A stretch of DNA of 64,000 nucleotides, taken from NCBI RefSeq assembly GCF_026626335.1, contig NZ_JAPNTZ010000002.1, positions 310,001-374,000 on the forward strand, written 5' to 3'. The notes beneath the pieces were generated by a model. The model did no database searches. It saw only the letters and a list, made by a program, of their open reading frames with translations, and was not told the origin of the DNA. Shown here piece after piece: positions 54,107 to 63,950 of the stretch. Origin of the DNA: Paractinoplanes pyxinae. GTDB taxonomy: Bacteria; Actinomycetota; Actinomycetes; Mycobacteriales; Micromonosporaceae. The position numbers and the translations under genes are program-made. Numbering within the stretch: the first letter of the stretch is position 1; the number at the start of each line of letters is the position of its first letter.

Positions 54107-54312
54107 GTCTGTGTAGCGGAAAGGGCAAAGCGAGATCAACATCGATGGATTTACGGTTTCAGCGCACCCACTTACGCACGTCGCCCGGTCGGGTTGAGCG
54201 TTCTGGGCGCGCCAGCGCCCTGCTCAGCCCGGCCGGGCCCTCGGCGGGAGCGACGGTCTGTACGCCCCACCCAGCTACGACATCCTGCTCTTGACGTTGA
54301 AGTTGGCCTTCC

Positions 54313-55962
54313 TCAACTCCGGTCAGGAAGGAGTCTTTCCTCGTGGTCGAGCTCGCGTTCGAGGATGCGCAGGCCTTCGTCGTTGAGGTTGCCGGCGTCG
54401 CGCCAGCGCAGGAGTTCTTCGCGCTGGGCCTCGATGGTCATGCGGCGGACCATGAGAGCGGCCTCGTACTGCGGTGAAGCCGGGACCTCGTCGGAATCGG
54501 CCTTCTCCAGCAGATCCAGGCGGCGGCGGTACCTCTCCAGGCGCACCTCGAGCTGCTTGCGCATGTGCTCGATGGCCACGTCCTCGACGTGGTCGTGCTT
54601 CTCGGCCTGGATGTCGTCGAGCCGGTCCAGTGCGGCCTGCACCGACGCCGACCGGGCCTCGTTGCGCTCGCGGGCCTCGTCGGTCTTGTTCGCCCGCAGG
54701 CCCAGCCAGCGCACCAGCGGCGCGAAGGTCAGGCCCTGGCCGAGCAGGGTCACCAGCACCACCACGAAGGCGCAGAAGTGCAGCAGTTCCCGGTTCGGCA
54801 CCGACGCGGGCAGCGTGAAGATGGCGGCCAGGCTGATCACGCCGCGGGTGCCGGCCCAGCTCAGCGCCGTCACCTCGCGTCCGCTGAGCGCCTTCTCGGG
54901 GTCGCGGGGTGTCCGCGTGCCGCCCTCGGCATCGCCCTCGACCTCGGACTCGCCGCCCAGCCGCATGTGCAGCGAGCGCGGCAGCAGCTGGGTGAGGATC
55001 AGCCAGAGCGGGCGCAGGATCAGCGTCACGCCGACCGTGACCGCCACCGCGATGACGATGGTCGAGGTCGAGTAGTTGCTCAGCTCGTCCACCACGGTCG
55101 GCAGCTGCTGACCGATGAGCAGGAAGACCAGGCCCTCGAGCAGGAAGTCAACCAGCCGCCAGACCGCGGTGGTCTGCAGCCGGCTGGCCGCGATGCTGTG
55201 CCGCGACGACTCGTGCCCGATGATCAGGCCGGCGATCACCACCGCGAGCACACCGGAGACGTGCACCGACTCGGCCAGCACGTAGGCCGCCAGCGGCGTC
55301 GCCAGCGACAGGGCGTTCGAGCTCAGCGGGTCTTTCCGGAACGGCCGCAGGAACCGGACGGCGTACGCCACCACGATGCCGGCCACCACGCCGCCGATCG
55401 CCATGACGAAGAACTTGAGGGTGGCCGAAGGGAAAGAGAAGCCGTCGCCGTCGGCGGCCGCGATCGCCACCGTGAGGATGGTGAGCGCGGTGGCGTCGTT
55501 GAGCAGGCCCTCACCCTGGATCAGGGTGATCAGTTTGCCGGGCAGTCCGGCCCGCCGACCGACGGCCAGCGCGGCCACCGGGTCGGGCGGGGCCACGGCC
55601 GCACCCAGCGCGATGCCGGCCGCGAGGGTGGCGCCGCCCACCCACCAGCTGATGCCGAACCCGATGAGCAGTGCCGTGGCCAGCACCAGCAGCACCGAGA
55701 GACTGATGACGGTGCGCAGGTGACGCCGGATGTCGAGCAGCGACGAATCCAGCGCCGCGCTGTAGAGCAGGGGCGGGATCACGTACGTCATGATCAGCTC
55801 GGGTTCGAGCTCGACGTTCGGCCCGGGCAGGACCGCGTACGTGATGCCGGCGATGGTCAGCAGGGCGGCGGCCGGCAGTCCGGTTTTCTCGGCGATCCAC
55901 CGCATGGCGATGATCACCGCGACGGCGGCCAGGATGAAGAGCAGCGTTTCTTCGACGTGCAC
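54313..55962 (-). CDS. CPA1-family Na+/H+ antiporter with C-terminal coiled coil
   Basis: 549 residues from GTG 55962. Motifs PPLLYSAALD, QGEGLLNDATALTI and SWAGTRGVISLAA match CPA1 antiporters with about 12 helices. A long charged helical tail (about 430-549) looks coiled and regulatory. It differs in sequence from the antiporter at 10350, so the two are paralogues rather than copies. Confidence 0.92.
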   Translation of the reverse strand: MHVEETLLFILAAVAVIIAMRWIAEKTGLPAAALLTIAGITYAVLPGPNVELEPELIMTYVIPPLLYSAALDSSLLDIRRHLRTVISLSVLLVLATALLIGFGISWWVGGATLAAGIALGAAVAPPDPVAALAVGRRAGLPGKLITLIQGEGLLNDATALTILTVAIAAADGDGFSFPSATLKFFVMAIGGVVAGIVVAYAVRFLRPFRKDPLSSNALSLATPLAAYVLAESVHVSGVLAVVIAGLIIGHESSRHSIAASRLQTTAVWRLVDFLLEGLVFLLIGQQLPTVVDELSNYSTSTIVIAVAVTVGVTLILRPLWLILTQLLPRSLHMRLGGESEVEGDAEGGTRTPRDPEKALSGREVTALSWAGTRGVISLAAIFTLPASVPNRELLHFCAFVVVLVTLLGQGLTFAPLVRWLGLRANKTDEARERNEARSASVQAALDRLDDIQAEKHDHVEDVAIEHMRKQLEVRLERYRRRLDLLEKADSDEVPASPQYEAALMVRRMTIEAQREELLRWRDAGNLNDEGLRILERELDHEERLLPDRS

Positions 55963-56020
55963 AAAACCATCTTTCCCCGCCCGCCCCGCCGATGCGGGCC
56001 GGGCGGGGAAAGAGCGGCTG

Positions 56021-57496
<1,476 letters not shown>

Positions 57497-57516
57497 GCGA
57501 GGGCTCCTCCCTCATC

Positions 57517-57602
57517 AGGAGGCGCCCTTGAGGTCATGAAACCCGGGCCGAGCGTGGCGGAGACCGGCCGAACCGGTTCCGTCGCAGCGCCTCTCGACGC
57601 GG
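57517..57602 (-). promoter_or_regulatory. SAH riboswitch upstream of ahcY
   Basis: The minus-strand leader contains GAGAGGCGCTGCGAC (57581-57595), the GCTCGG element (57548-57553) and GGGCGCCTC (57519-57527), which can pair with GAGGCGC to form the pseudoknot. These are the conserved pieces of the SAH riboswitch, which switches on SAH recycling genes. It lies directly before ahcY. CTCC close to the ribosome site GGGAGGAG can mask it. TAAGGT just upstream is a plausible -10. Confidence 0.85.
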
Positions 57603-57670
57603 GCAGGTAATACCTTAACCCGAGTGCCCGACTTATTTCCCGCCACCGTCGTGAGGATCAAGCCCCGGCC

Positions 57671-58705
57671 ATGAGGCTCCGCACTCAGCTCACCCTCACC
57701 GTGACCGCGCTCGTCGCCCTCGTGGTCGCGCTCGCGGGCCTGGTCATCGTCGTGCGCATCGACCACCGGGACCGCGACGACCTCGACCGGCTGCTGGCCG
57801 CCCGGGCCGACCGGGTGAAGGCGGCCGCGACGAAGAACGGCTCGCTGCCGACGGACGGCACGTTCGCGATCCGCCTGATCCGCAACGGCGAGATGCTCAA
57901 GCAGGTCGGCTCGTCGGCCGGCTTCCCGCTGCCCGAGGGCGACGGCTACGCGACGGTCAGCTCCGGTGACGACGAGTGGCGGGCGCTGACCCAGACCTTG
58001 GTGACCGGGGCTCAGATGCAGATTCTGGTCAGCCTGGACGCCCTGGAGGAGCAGCACGACGATAACGTGCTGGTCGTGGATCTGCTGGTGCTGCTCGCCG
58101 CCGTGCTGAGCGCGGCCGGGGTCTGGTTCGCCACCGGCCTCGTCCTGCGCCCCTTCCAGCGTCTGCTGTCGGCGGCGCGCGATCTCGACCCGGCCGACCC
58201 GGACCAGCACCTGCCCGAGGTGAAGAGCCCGCGCGAGGTGGCCGAACTGACGACGACGCTCAACGATCTGCTGGCGCGGGCCCGTTCGTACGAGCCACCC
58301 GAGCCGGACGGCGTCCGGCTTACGCCGTCGCCGTCGTCCGCGTCCTCGTCCGCGCCGTCGCCGCTCTCGCCTTCGTCGGAGGCCGTCGCGCCATCGGCGG
58401 CCGTCGCCGCGCCGACGGTAGAGATCCGGGCCGTCGAGCCGCCGGCGCCCGCTCCCGCTCCGGTCGAGCCGCCCCCGGCTCCCGCCCCCGTCGAGCCGCC
58501 GCCTGTTCCCGCTGCCGTCGAGCCGCCGCCGGCTCCCGTTTCGACCGCGGCCGACGAGCTGCGGCCGAGCCTGGCCGGCCTGGGCGCCCAGCTCGACCAG
58601 CTGATGGACAATCCCGACATGCCGGCCACCCAGCGCCACCTGCTGCTGGCCCTGATGGCCGACGAGCACCGCCGCATGGTCGCCCTGCTCGACGGTGACG
58701 CGTGA
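57671..58705 (+). CDS. Degenerate sensor histidine kinase lacking the ATPase domain
   Basis: 344 residues. TM1 (about 8-30), an extracytoplasmic sensor of about 100 residues, TM2 (about 136-158) and a HAMP domain (to about 215) are followed by a Pro/Ala/Ser-rich linker with VEPPPAPAP repeats. The last 50 residues resemble a HisKA helix pair, but the H-box reads ADELRPSL instead of SHELRTPL, with Asp295 in place of the phospho-His. No ATPase domain follows. No response regulator is nearby. Probably a signalling remnant or a non-catalytic receptor. Confidence 0.8.
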   Translation: MRLRTQLTLTVTALVALVVALAGLVIVVRIDHRDRDDLDRLLAARADRVKAAATKNGSLPTDGTFAIRLIRNGEMLKQVGSSAGFPLPEGDGYATVSSGDDEWRALTQTLVTGAQMQILVSLDALEEQHDDNVLVVDLLVLLAAVLSAAGVWFATGLVLRPFQRLLSAARDLDPADPDQHLPEVKSPREVAELTTTLNDLLARARSYEPPEPDGVRLTPSPSSASSSAPSPLSPSSEAVAPSAAVAAPTVEIRAVEPPAPAPAPVEPPPAPAPVEPPPVPAAVEPPPAPVSTAADELRPSLAGLGAQLDQLMDNPDMPATQRHLLLALMADEHRRMVALLDGDA

Positions 58706-58793
58706 CCAGTCCCGCGATGGGCTGACCACACATCAAAGCTCTTCCATAGACCCTCAAAAACCCCTCATCCTGGACGGGGAGGTGGGGGTCCGC

Positions 58794-59888
58794 GTGAAGC
58801 ATCCGTACCCGATCCGCGAGATCGCCGCCCAGGCCGGTCTGAGCCAGGCCACCGTGGATCGCGTCCTGCACCACCGAGGCGGCGTCCGCGAAAGCACAGT
58901 CCGGGACGTTCACCAGGCCATCGCCGCCCTCGACCGCCGGCACGCGAACTCGCCCCTGCCGGCTCGCACCTTCACCGTCGACCTGATCGTCCACGACCGC
59001 TCCCGGGCCGGCGCCGCCCTGCGGGCCGAACTGCCCACCTTGCGGCCCGCCGTGATCCGCCCGCGGCTGCGCCCGGCCACCGACCCGCTGACCGAGCTGA
59101 CCAAGGTGGCGCGTTCTCATTCCGACGGCCTGATTCTCGAGGCGCCCGAGTCACCCGAAGTGATCGAAGCCGTCGGCCGCTTGTCGATTCCGGTCGTCAC
59201 CCTCAACACCGACCTGCCGACCAGCAAGCGCGTGGCCCACGTCGGGCCGGACCACGCCGAGGCCGGCGCCACCGCCGCCTACCTGCTGGATCAGTGGCTG
59301 GCCGCCCGAGCCGGCGACGTCCTCGTCGTCGTCCGGCCGCCTGCCTGTCCCGCCGCCGGCGACGCCGGGCCCGGCCCGGACGCGGCGCTCGAGTGGGCTG
59401 CTCGATCCCCGGGCGCGCGGCCGCCCACGCCGGCCGCCGGAAGGGCGCGGCCCTCGCGCGGTCCGACCGGGCCGGCCGAGGCGGCCACCGCCGACCGGGT
59501 GGCCGGCTTCCGGACCGAACTGAGCTCCCGTTCCCCGAACCGCCGCCTGCTGGCGACCGACCCGGCCCGCTTGGCCGGCGAACTCGCCGCCAACCCGGCG
59601 ATCCGGGCCGTCTACACTCCCGAGGCCGGCCACAACTCCGCGGTGATCGCTCAGTTCGCCGCCGGGCAGCGCAACTGCGACGCCTTCGTGGCGCACGGCC
59701 TGGACGACGAGAACGCCGCCCTGCTGCGGGCCGGCCACCTGTCCGCCGTCCTGCATCACGACCTGCGCTCCGACTTGCGTGCGGCCTGCCTGACCATTTT
59801 GCAGGCGCTCGGTGCGGTGCCCGGCCCGATCCGTTCGGCCTCGTCCAGCGTACGAATAATCACCCCGCTCAATCTGCCGCCGGCGTGA
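58794..59888 (+). CDS. LacI-type transcriptional regulator with a low-complexity insert
   Basis: 364 residues from GTG 58794 (GGGGAGG upstream). The HTH IREIAAQAGLSQATVDRVLHH is LacI-type, and the sensor has LILEAPESPEVIEAV and VVTLNTDLPTSKRVAHVG. Between VLVVV (about 180) and AGFRTEL (about 232) lies a Pro/Ala/Gly-rich insert of about 50 residues where family members have a short GxxxxxGEEER-like loop. The gene ends 20 nt inside the convergent protease gene. Target and ligand unknown. Confidence 0.85.
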   Translation: MKHPYPIREIAAQAGLSQATVDRVLHHRGGVRESTVRDVHQAIAALDRRHANSPLPARTFTVDLIVHDRSRAGAALRAELPTLRPAVIRPRLRPATDPLTELTKVARSHSDGLILEAPESPEVIEAVGRLSIPVVTLNTDLPTSKRVAHVGPDHAEAGATAAYLLDQWLAARAGDVLVVVRPPACPAAGDAGPGPDAALEWAARSPGARPPTPAAGRARPSRGPTGPAEAATADRVAGFRTELSSRSPNRRLLATDPARLAGELAANPAIRAVYTPEAGHNSAVIAQFAAGQRNCDAFVAHGLDDENAALLRAGHLSAVLHHDLRSDLRAACLTILQALGAVPGPIRSASSSVRIITPLNLPPA

Positions 59889-60747
59889 GATCGCGGCGCG
59901 CCCGCTCGCGAAGCCAGACGAACACCAGCACCGCCGCGCTCGCCAGGGCCGGGAAGATCAGCGCCACCCCGCCGCCCCCACCCTCGCTGCGATCGACGAC
60001 CAGCGAGCCGCCGTCGGCCAGCAGCACGTTAACGGTGGTCGCGACCATGTTGTTGGCCACGTGGAACGCCATCGCGGCCTCCAGGCCTCGAGTGACCAGC
60101 CCCATCAGGGCCGTGCAAATCGAAAAGAAGACGTAGTAGCCGATGAGCCAGGGATCACCGGCCGCGTGCGAGAGGGCGAACGCGAGGCTCGAGACCACGA
60201 GCCCCGCGAGGAAGGCCGGCCGCACCGCGCGGAACCACGACCCCGCCGCCGGAAGCATGGCGCCCCGGAACATGATCTCTTCGCCGGCCGACTGGATCGG
60301 GGTCGAGAGAAGCACGACGGCGAGCAACGCCACGGTCGTGCCGCTGACGCCGAACTCCTTCCAGCCCGTCGCGTCGGGCGCCACGGCGGCCACAGCGGCG
60401 GTGCCGGCCCCGACGATCACGACCGAGCCGGCGAAGGTGACCGCCAGACGCCGCCGGTCGAAGCGCCGGGGCGAGCTGAAGACGCTGTGCCACGGCACCC
60501 GCGCGAACCGCGCGACCAGCACCACGGCCAGCAGCGCCGTCAGGCCGGTGCTGATGTTGGCCGCCAGCAGCTTGAGCGGGGTGAGCGTCGACTCGAGCGG
60601 GTCGCCGTCCTCGACCAGACCGGCCAGCAGATAGAGCCCGAGCTGCAGCAGAAGAAGGGTCAGCGGCAGCGCGGCGATGACGATCAGCGACTTCCACCAC
60701 GCCATCCGGATGTGCGTCCCGAAGGGGCGCGTGTCATCAGGGTTCAC
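59869..60747 (-). CDS. CPBP-family intramembrane metalloprotease (CAAX/Abi type)
   Basis: 292 residues with about eight membrane helices. The catalytic patches are GEEIMFRG (EExxxR), FALSH (FxxxH) and FHVANN (HxxxN). Bacterial members are often linked to bacteriocin self-immunity or envelope functions. No bacteriocin precursor was found nearby. Confidence 0.9.
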   Translation of the reverse strand: MNPDDTRPFGTHIRMAWWKSLIVIAALPLTLLLLQLGLYLLAGLVEDGDPLESTLTPLKLLAANISTGLTALLAVVLVARFARVPWHSVFSSPRRFDRRRLAVTFAGSVVIVGAGTAAVAAVAPDATGWKEFGVSGTTVALLAVVLLSTPIQSAGEEIMFRGAMLPAAGSWFRAVRPAFLAGLVVSSLAFALSHAAGDPWLIGYYVFFSICTALMGLVTRGLEAAMAFHVANNMVATTVNVLLADGGSLVVDRSEGGGGGVALIFPALASAAVLVFVWLRERARRDLTPAAD

Positions 60748-60874
60748 CGCTGGATCCCAACCCCGGTTGCCGGAACACAGTCAAGCGCCGAGAAAAGATG
60801 CGGCCGGCTGTCCGGACGGGGTGGGCGGCGTTCGTCATGTGGGTGAAGATGCGGAACGAGACAGGGAGACAACG

Positions 60875-61204
60875 ATGAAGTACATGATGTTCGTCTGCAC
60901 CGACACCGAGCCCGAGACCGACGAGTCGCGCGTGCCCGACATCGAGGTGTGGGTGGCCGAGAACGACGCGGCCGGGCGGCGGCTTGAGGGCAACGTGCTG
61001 GCTCCGCCCAGCGCCGCGACCACGGTGCGGGTGCGCGGCGGCGAGGTGTTGCTGACCGACGGGCCGTTCACCGAGACCAAAGAGGTGATCGTCGGCTTCG
61101 ACATCCTGGAGTGCGCCGACCTCGACGAGGCCATCGCCGTCGCCGCCGCGCATCCGATGGCCCACGGCGGCCGGGTCGAGCTGCGGCCGTACGCGGATCT
61201 CTGA
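60875..61204 (+). CDS. YCII/DGPF-domain protein, partner of ECF42 sigma factor
   Basis: 109 residues from ATG 60875 with AGGGAG 6-8 nt upstream. MKYMMFVCTD at the start and the hallmark LLTDGPFTETKEVIVGFDIL define the DGPF family. Such genes are conserved partners of ECF42 sigma factors, and one follows 3 nt downstream. The molecular role is not settled. Confidence 0.93.
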   Translation: MKYMMFVCTDTEPETDESRVPDIEVWVAENDAAGRRLEGNVLAPPSAATTVRVRGGEVLLTDGPFTETKEVIVGFDILECADLDEAIAVAAAHPMAHGGRVELRPYADL

Positions 61205-61207
61205 GCC

Positions 61208-62368
61208 ATGGACGCGGTCGCCGTCGCCCACCGTGAGCACTGGGGGCGCATCGTCGCCACGCTGATCCGGGTGACCGGCGACTGGACCCTGGCCGAGGAC
61301 TGCGCACAGGACGCCCTGGCCACCGCGCTCGAACGGTGGCCGCGCGACGGAGTTCCCGGCAATCCGGGCGGCTGGCTGATGACGGTCGCCCGGAACCGGG
61401 CCCTCGACGTGCTGCGCCGGGCCGCGGTGGAGGATCGCAAGCTGCGGGAGGTCGCGATGACCGAAGCGCCGCCGGCCCCGGACGATCGGCTCCGGCTGAT
61501 CTTCACCTGTTGTCATCCGGCGCTGGCGCTGGAGGCTCGGGTCGCGCTCACCCTGCGTACGGTGGCGGGCCTTTCGACGAGTGACATCGCCCGCGCCTTC
61601 CTGGTCACCGAGTCGACGATGACGCGCCGGCTCACCCGGGCCAAGTCCAAGATCGCGGCGGCGCGGATCCCGTACCGCGTGCCCGAGGGCGACGCCCTCG
61701 GCGAGCGCCTGACCGGCGTACTGGCAGTGCTTTATCTGCTGTTCAACCGCGGGTACGACGGCGAGCCGGTGCTGGCCGACGAGGCGATCCGCCTGACCCG
61801 CATGCTGGGCACGCTGATGCCGGCCGAATCCGAGGTGTCGTCCCTGCTGGCGCTTTTCCTGCTGCAGCACTCGCGCCGCCACGCCCGCCGAGACGCGTCC
61901 GGCGACCTGGTGCCCCTGGACAAGCAGGACCGCGACTGCTGGGATCGCCCGGCGATCGCCGAGGCAGTGCAAATTCTGCACCGTACGCCCATCGAAGGCC
62001 CGTACGCCCTACAGGCCCGCATAGCAGCCTGTCACGCCACCGCCCGCACCCCCAGTGACACCGACTGGCCCTCAATCGCACTCTGGTACGACGAGCTCGC
62101 TCGCATACAGCCAACCCCAGTGATAGCCCTGAACCGCGCCGTCGCGCACGGCTACGCCCACGGCCCCGCCCAAGGCCTGAAGTTGCTCGAACAGGCCCAA
62201 GAGATCAGAAACGACTACCCCATGGTCATCGCCGCCGAAGCCGACCTGACCGCCCGCGCCGGCGACAACCAACGAGCAGCCACCCTCTTCCGAGAAGCCG
62301 CCGCCGCCACGACCGACGGCCCCGAACGCCGAGCCCTCCTGACCCGAGCCGCCGAACTCCAGCCTTAG
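61208..62368 (+). CDS. ECF42-type RNA polymerase sigma factor with C-terminal helical extension
   Basis: 386 residues. Sigma-2 (residues 1-70, with EDCAQDALATALERWP and GWLMTVARNRALDVLRR) and sigma-4 (about 100-155, AGLSTSDIARAFLVTESTMT) are followed by a 200-residue helical TPR-like C-terminus (YLLFNRGYDG, ALNRAVAHGYAHGP). This is the ECF42 layout, in which the extension is needed for activity and no classical anti-sigma factor exists. It is co-transcribed with the DGPF gene. Confidence 0.94.
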   Translation: MDAVAVAHREHWGRIVATLIRVTGDWTLAEDCAQDALATALERWPRDGVPGNPGGWLMTVARNRALDVLRRAAVEDRKLREVAMTEAPPAPDDRLRLIFTCCHPALALEARVALTLRTVAGLSTSDIARAFLVTESTMTRRLTRAKSKIAAARIPYRVPEGDALGERLTGVLAVLYLLFNRGYDGEPVLADEAIRLTRMLGTLMPAESEVSSLLALFLLQHSRRHARRDASGDLVPLDKQDRDCWDRPAIAEAVQILHRTPIEGPYALQARIAACHATARTPSDTDWPSIALWYDELARIQPTPVIALNRAVAHGYAHGPAQGLKLLEQAQEIRNDYPMVIAAEADLTARAGDNQRAATLFREAAAATTDGPERRALLTRAAELQP

Positions 62369-62391
62369 CCGCCGGGGCCTGACGCCTGGTT

Positions 62392-62478
62392 GCGGTGGGA
62401 CGGTTTGGGGGCGGGGGATGGCCCACTACGGGCGGTCAGGCTTGATCCCTGCGTGGACCATCCCCCGCCCCCAAACCT
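62392..62478. repeat. 87-bp palindromic repeat, copy 1
   Basis: The 25-nt arms at 62402-62426 and 62453-62477 pair with one mismatch around a 26-nt loop. The same 87 bases occur in reverse at 63852-63938. It lies 23 bp after the ECF42 stop and could terminate it. Such long perfect copies suggest a genome repeat family. Confidence 0.85.
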
Positions 62479-62559
62479 CGGTCAGCTTGCGCTGGGTGGT
62501 GGGTCGCTGCGAGACAGGAAGCCGCCTTCAGGTCTCGGCAACCGCGGAAGAAAGGAGTC

Positions 62560-62854
62560 CAACGCCGTCGCGACGACGCACAACGCCGCCGCGACAACGT
62601 CCGACGGCTCGCGGCTAAGCCTTAATCTCGACGACCGTGCCGCCCGCCCCGGACGAAAGCAGATCCAGCGCCGCCGCGACAACGTCCGACGGCTCGCAGT
62701 TGAGTCTCAGACCTCGGCGACCCTGCCGCCCGCCCCGGACGAAAGCAGATCCAGCGCCGCCGCGACCACGTCCGACGACCGCGGCTGAGTCTCAGATCTC
62801 GATGACCGTGCCGCCCGCCCCGGACGAGAGCAGATCCAGCGCCGCCGCGACAAC
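62560..62854 (-). repeat. Tandem array of SDR 3'-end copies, about 85-bp period
   Basis: The true C-terminal codons of the SDR gene (62792-62854) recur at 62707-62769 and 62615-62683, and partly near 62560-62598. Each full copy reads VVAAALDLLSSGAGG in the minus frame and ends in its own stop codon (ending VIEI, VAEV and VVEIKA respectively). Only the first copy belongs to the intact gene. Confidence 0.85.
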
Positions 62855-63475
62855 CTGCGCGGGTGGAATCAGTGGCGCAGCCACAGCCCGCTCGGTGGGT
62901 GACATGGCGGCCAGCTCGGCGTGGGCCCGGTCAAGCCCGATCCACCCCGGCACCAGGCAAGTCACCCGCGTGCCGCCGATCCGAGCCGGATCCCCCAGCG
63001 CGGTAGTGAAACGGATCAGCCCCGCCTTGGCCGCCCCGTACTCGGGAGACCCGTACGGCGTGGTCTCCGCCCCCGCCGACGAGGCGATGTTCAGGACGGC
63101 ACCCCCGCCGAGCCGTTCCATCGGCCCCAAAGCGAGCTGCGTCAGATGCATCGGCGCGCGCAGATTGAGATCGAGCGTGTGCGCCCAGGCCGAAGCGGGC
63201 GCCACCGGAAACTGCGACCCAGCCGTCCACCCACCCGCGTTGTTGACCAGCAAGTGCGGCCCACCGGTTTCGACAGCCACTGCGATCAGGCGCTCCGCGT
63301 CCGCCGGGTCGGTGACGTCACACCGTACGCCCAAGCCTTTGACCTCATCAGCAGTCTCCGACGCGGCGGCCAAGTCAAGATCAGCGGCGACGACATAGGC
63401 CCCCGCTGCAGCCAGTCCCACGGCAAGATGCCGCCCCAGCCCCGAACCCGCCCCAGTCACCACAGCGACGTCCAC
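62792..63475 (-). CDS. Short-chain dehydrogenase/reductase (SDR)
   Basis: 227 residues from GTG 63475. The cofactor motif VTGAGSGLGRHLAVGLAAAG, LLVNNAGGW, catalytic Ser in NIASSAGAET and YGSPEYGAAKAG (Tyr-x3-Lys) are complete. A longer frame back to 63925 would run through simple repeats and the palindrome, so GTG 63475, 7 nt after TAGCTT, is chosen. Substrate unknown. The gene is framed by two inverted 87-bp repeats. Confidence 0.9.
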   Translation of the reverse strand: MDVAVVTGAGSGLGRHLAVGLAAAGAYVVAADLDLAAASETADEVKGLGVRCDVTDPADAERLIAVAVETGGPHLLVNNAGGWTAGSQFPVAPASAWAHTLDLNLRAPMHLTQLALGPMERLGGGAVLNIASSAGAETTPYGSPEYGAAKAGLIRFTTALGDPARIGGTRVTCLVPGWIGLDRAHAELAAMSPTERAVAAPLIPPAQVVAAALDLLSSGAGGTVIEI

Positions 63476-63482
63476 GGTCCCG

Positions 63483-63488
63483 AAGCTA
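63483..63488 (-). promoter_or_regulatory. -10 box of the SDR gene (probably leaderless)
   Basis: TAGCTT on the minus strand ends 7 nt before GTG 63475. Confidence 0.4.
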
Positions 63489-63544
63489 AGCCACACCCCA
63501 CCCCGCCGCCACCCAAGCAACCAACCAAAGCCAGTCAGCCACCC

Positions 63545-63830
63545 GAAGCCCCAGCCGCGAGCCCGCCGCCGACCGTGAGCTCGCCGAGTGTCAGTCCTCC
63601 GCCAGCCGCGAGATCGCCGCCAACCGCGACTTCGCCGGTGTGAGTCTGCCGCCGCCGCGAGTCCGCTGGCTGTGAGTCCGCCGCCGGGTGTGAGTTCGCG
63701 GGGTGTGAGTCCGTCCGCTGCGAGTCCGTCGGCTGTAAGTCCGCTGGCTCCGAGCCCGTCGGCCGTGAGTCTGCCGGTAGGGGGTTCGCCGGCTGCTAGC
63801 CCTATGGCCGCGAGCCCACCGGCCGCCTGA
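63545..63830. repeat. Degenerate 15-bp tandem repeat
   Basis: Words such as GTGAGTCCGCCGGCT recur with a 15-bp step across about 280 bp. The plus frame reads as Ser-Pro-x-Ala-Val-like units and the minus frame as Gly-Leu-Thr-Ala-Asp-like units. Neither frame has a credible start, so I treat it as non-coding repeat DNA. Confidence 0.6.
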
Positions 63831-63851
63831 GAACCGACCGCAAGAAAGCCA

Positions 63852-63938
63852 AGGTTTGGGGGCGGGGGATGGTCCACGCAGGGATCAAGCCTGACCGCCC
63901 GTAGTGGGCCATCCCCCGCCCCCAAACCGTCCCACCGC
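63852..63938. repeat. 87-bp palindromic repeat, copy 2 (inverted)
   Basis: This is the exact reverse complement of 62392-62478. The 1.5 kb between the copies contains the SDR gene and its repeat arrays. It could also terminate the gene entering from the right edge. Confidence 0.85.
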
Positions 63939-63950
63939 GACCATCAGGAC

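Noticed and set aside
59869..60747. Bacteriocin immunity locus around the CPBP protease
   Set aside because: No small precursor with a leader peptide, no lanthipeptide or export genes nearby; neighbours are regulatory genes.
62390..62788. Open plus frame through the palindrome and tandem array
   Set aside because: It only reads repeat DNA and lacks a ribosome site or family similarity.
63545..63830. Pentapeptide-repeat protein
   Set aside because: Period five is present, but the A(D/N)LXX order is absent and no start codon with a ribosome site was found.
63476..63925. 150-codon N-terminal extension of the SDR frame
   Set aside because: It translates the palindrome and the 15-bp repeats; a -10 box and GTG at 63475 give a normal SDR N-terminus.
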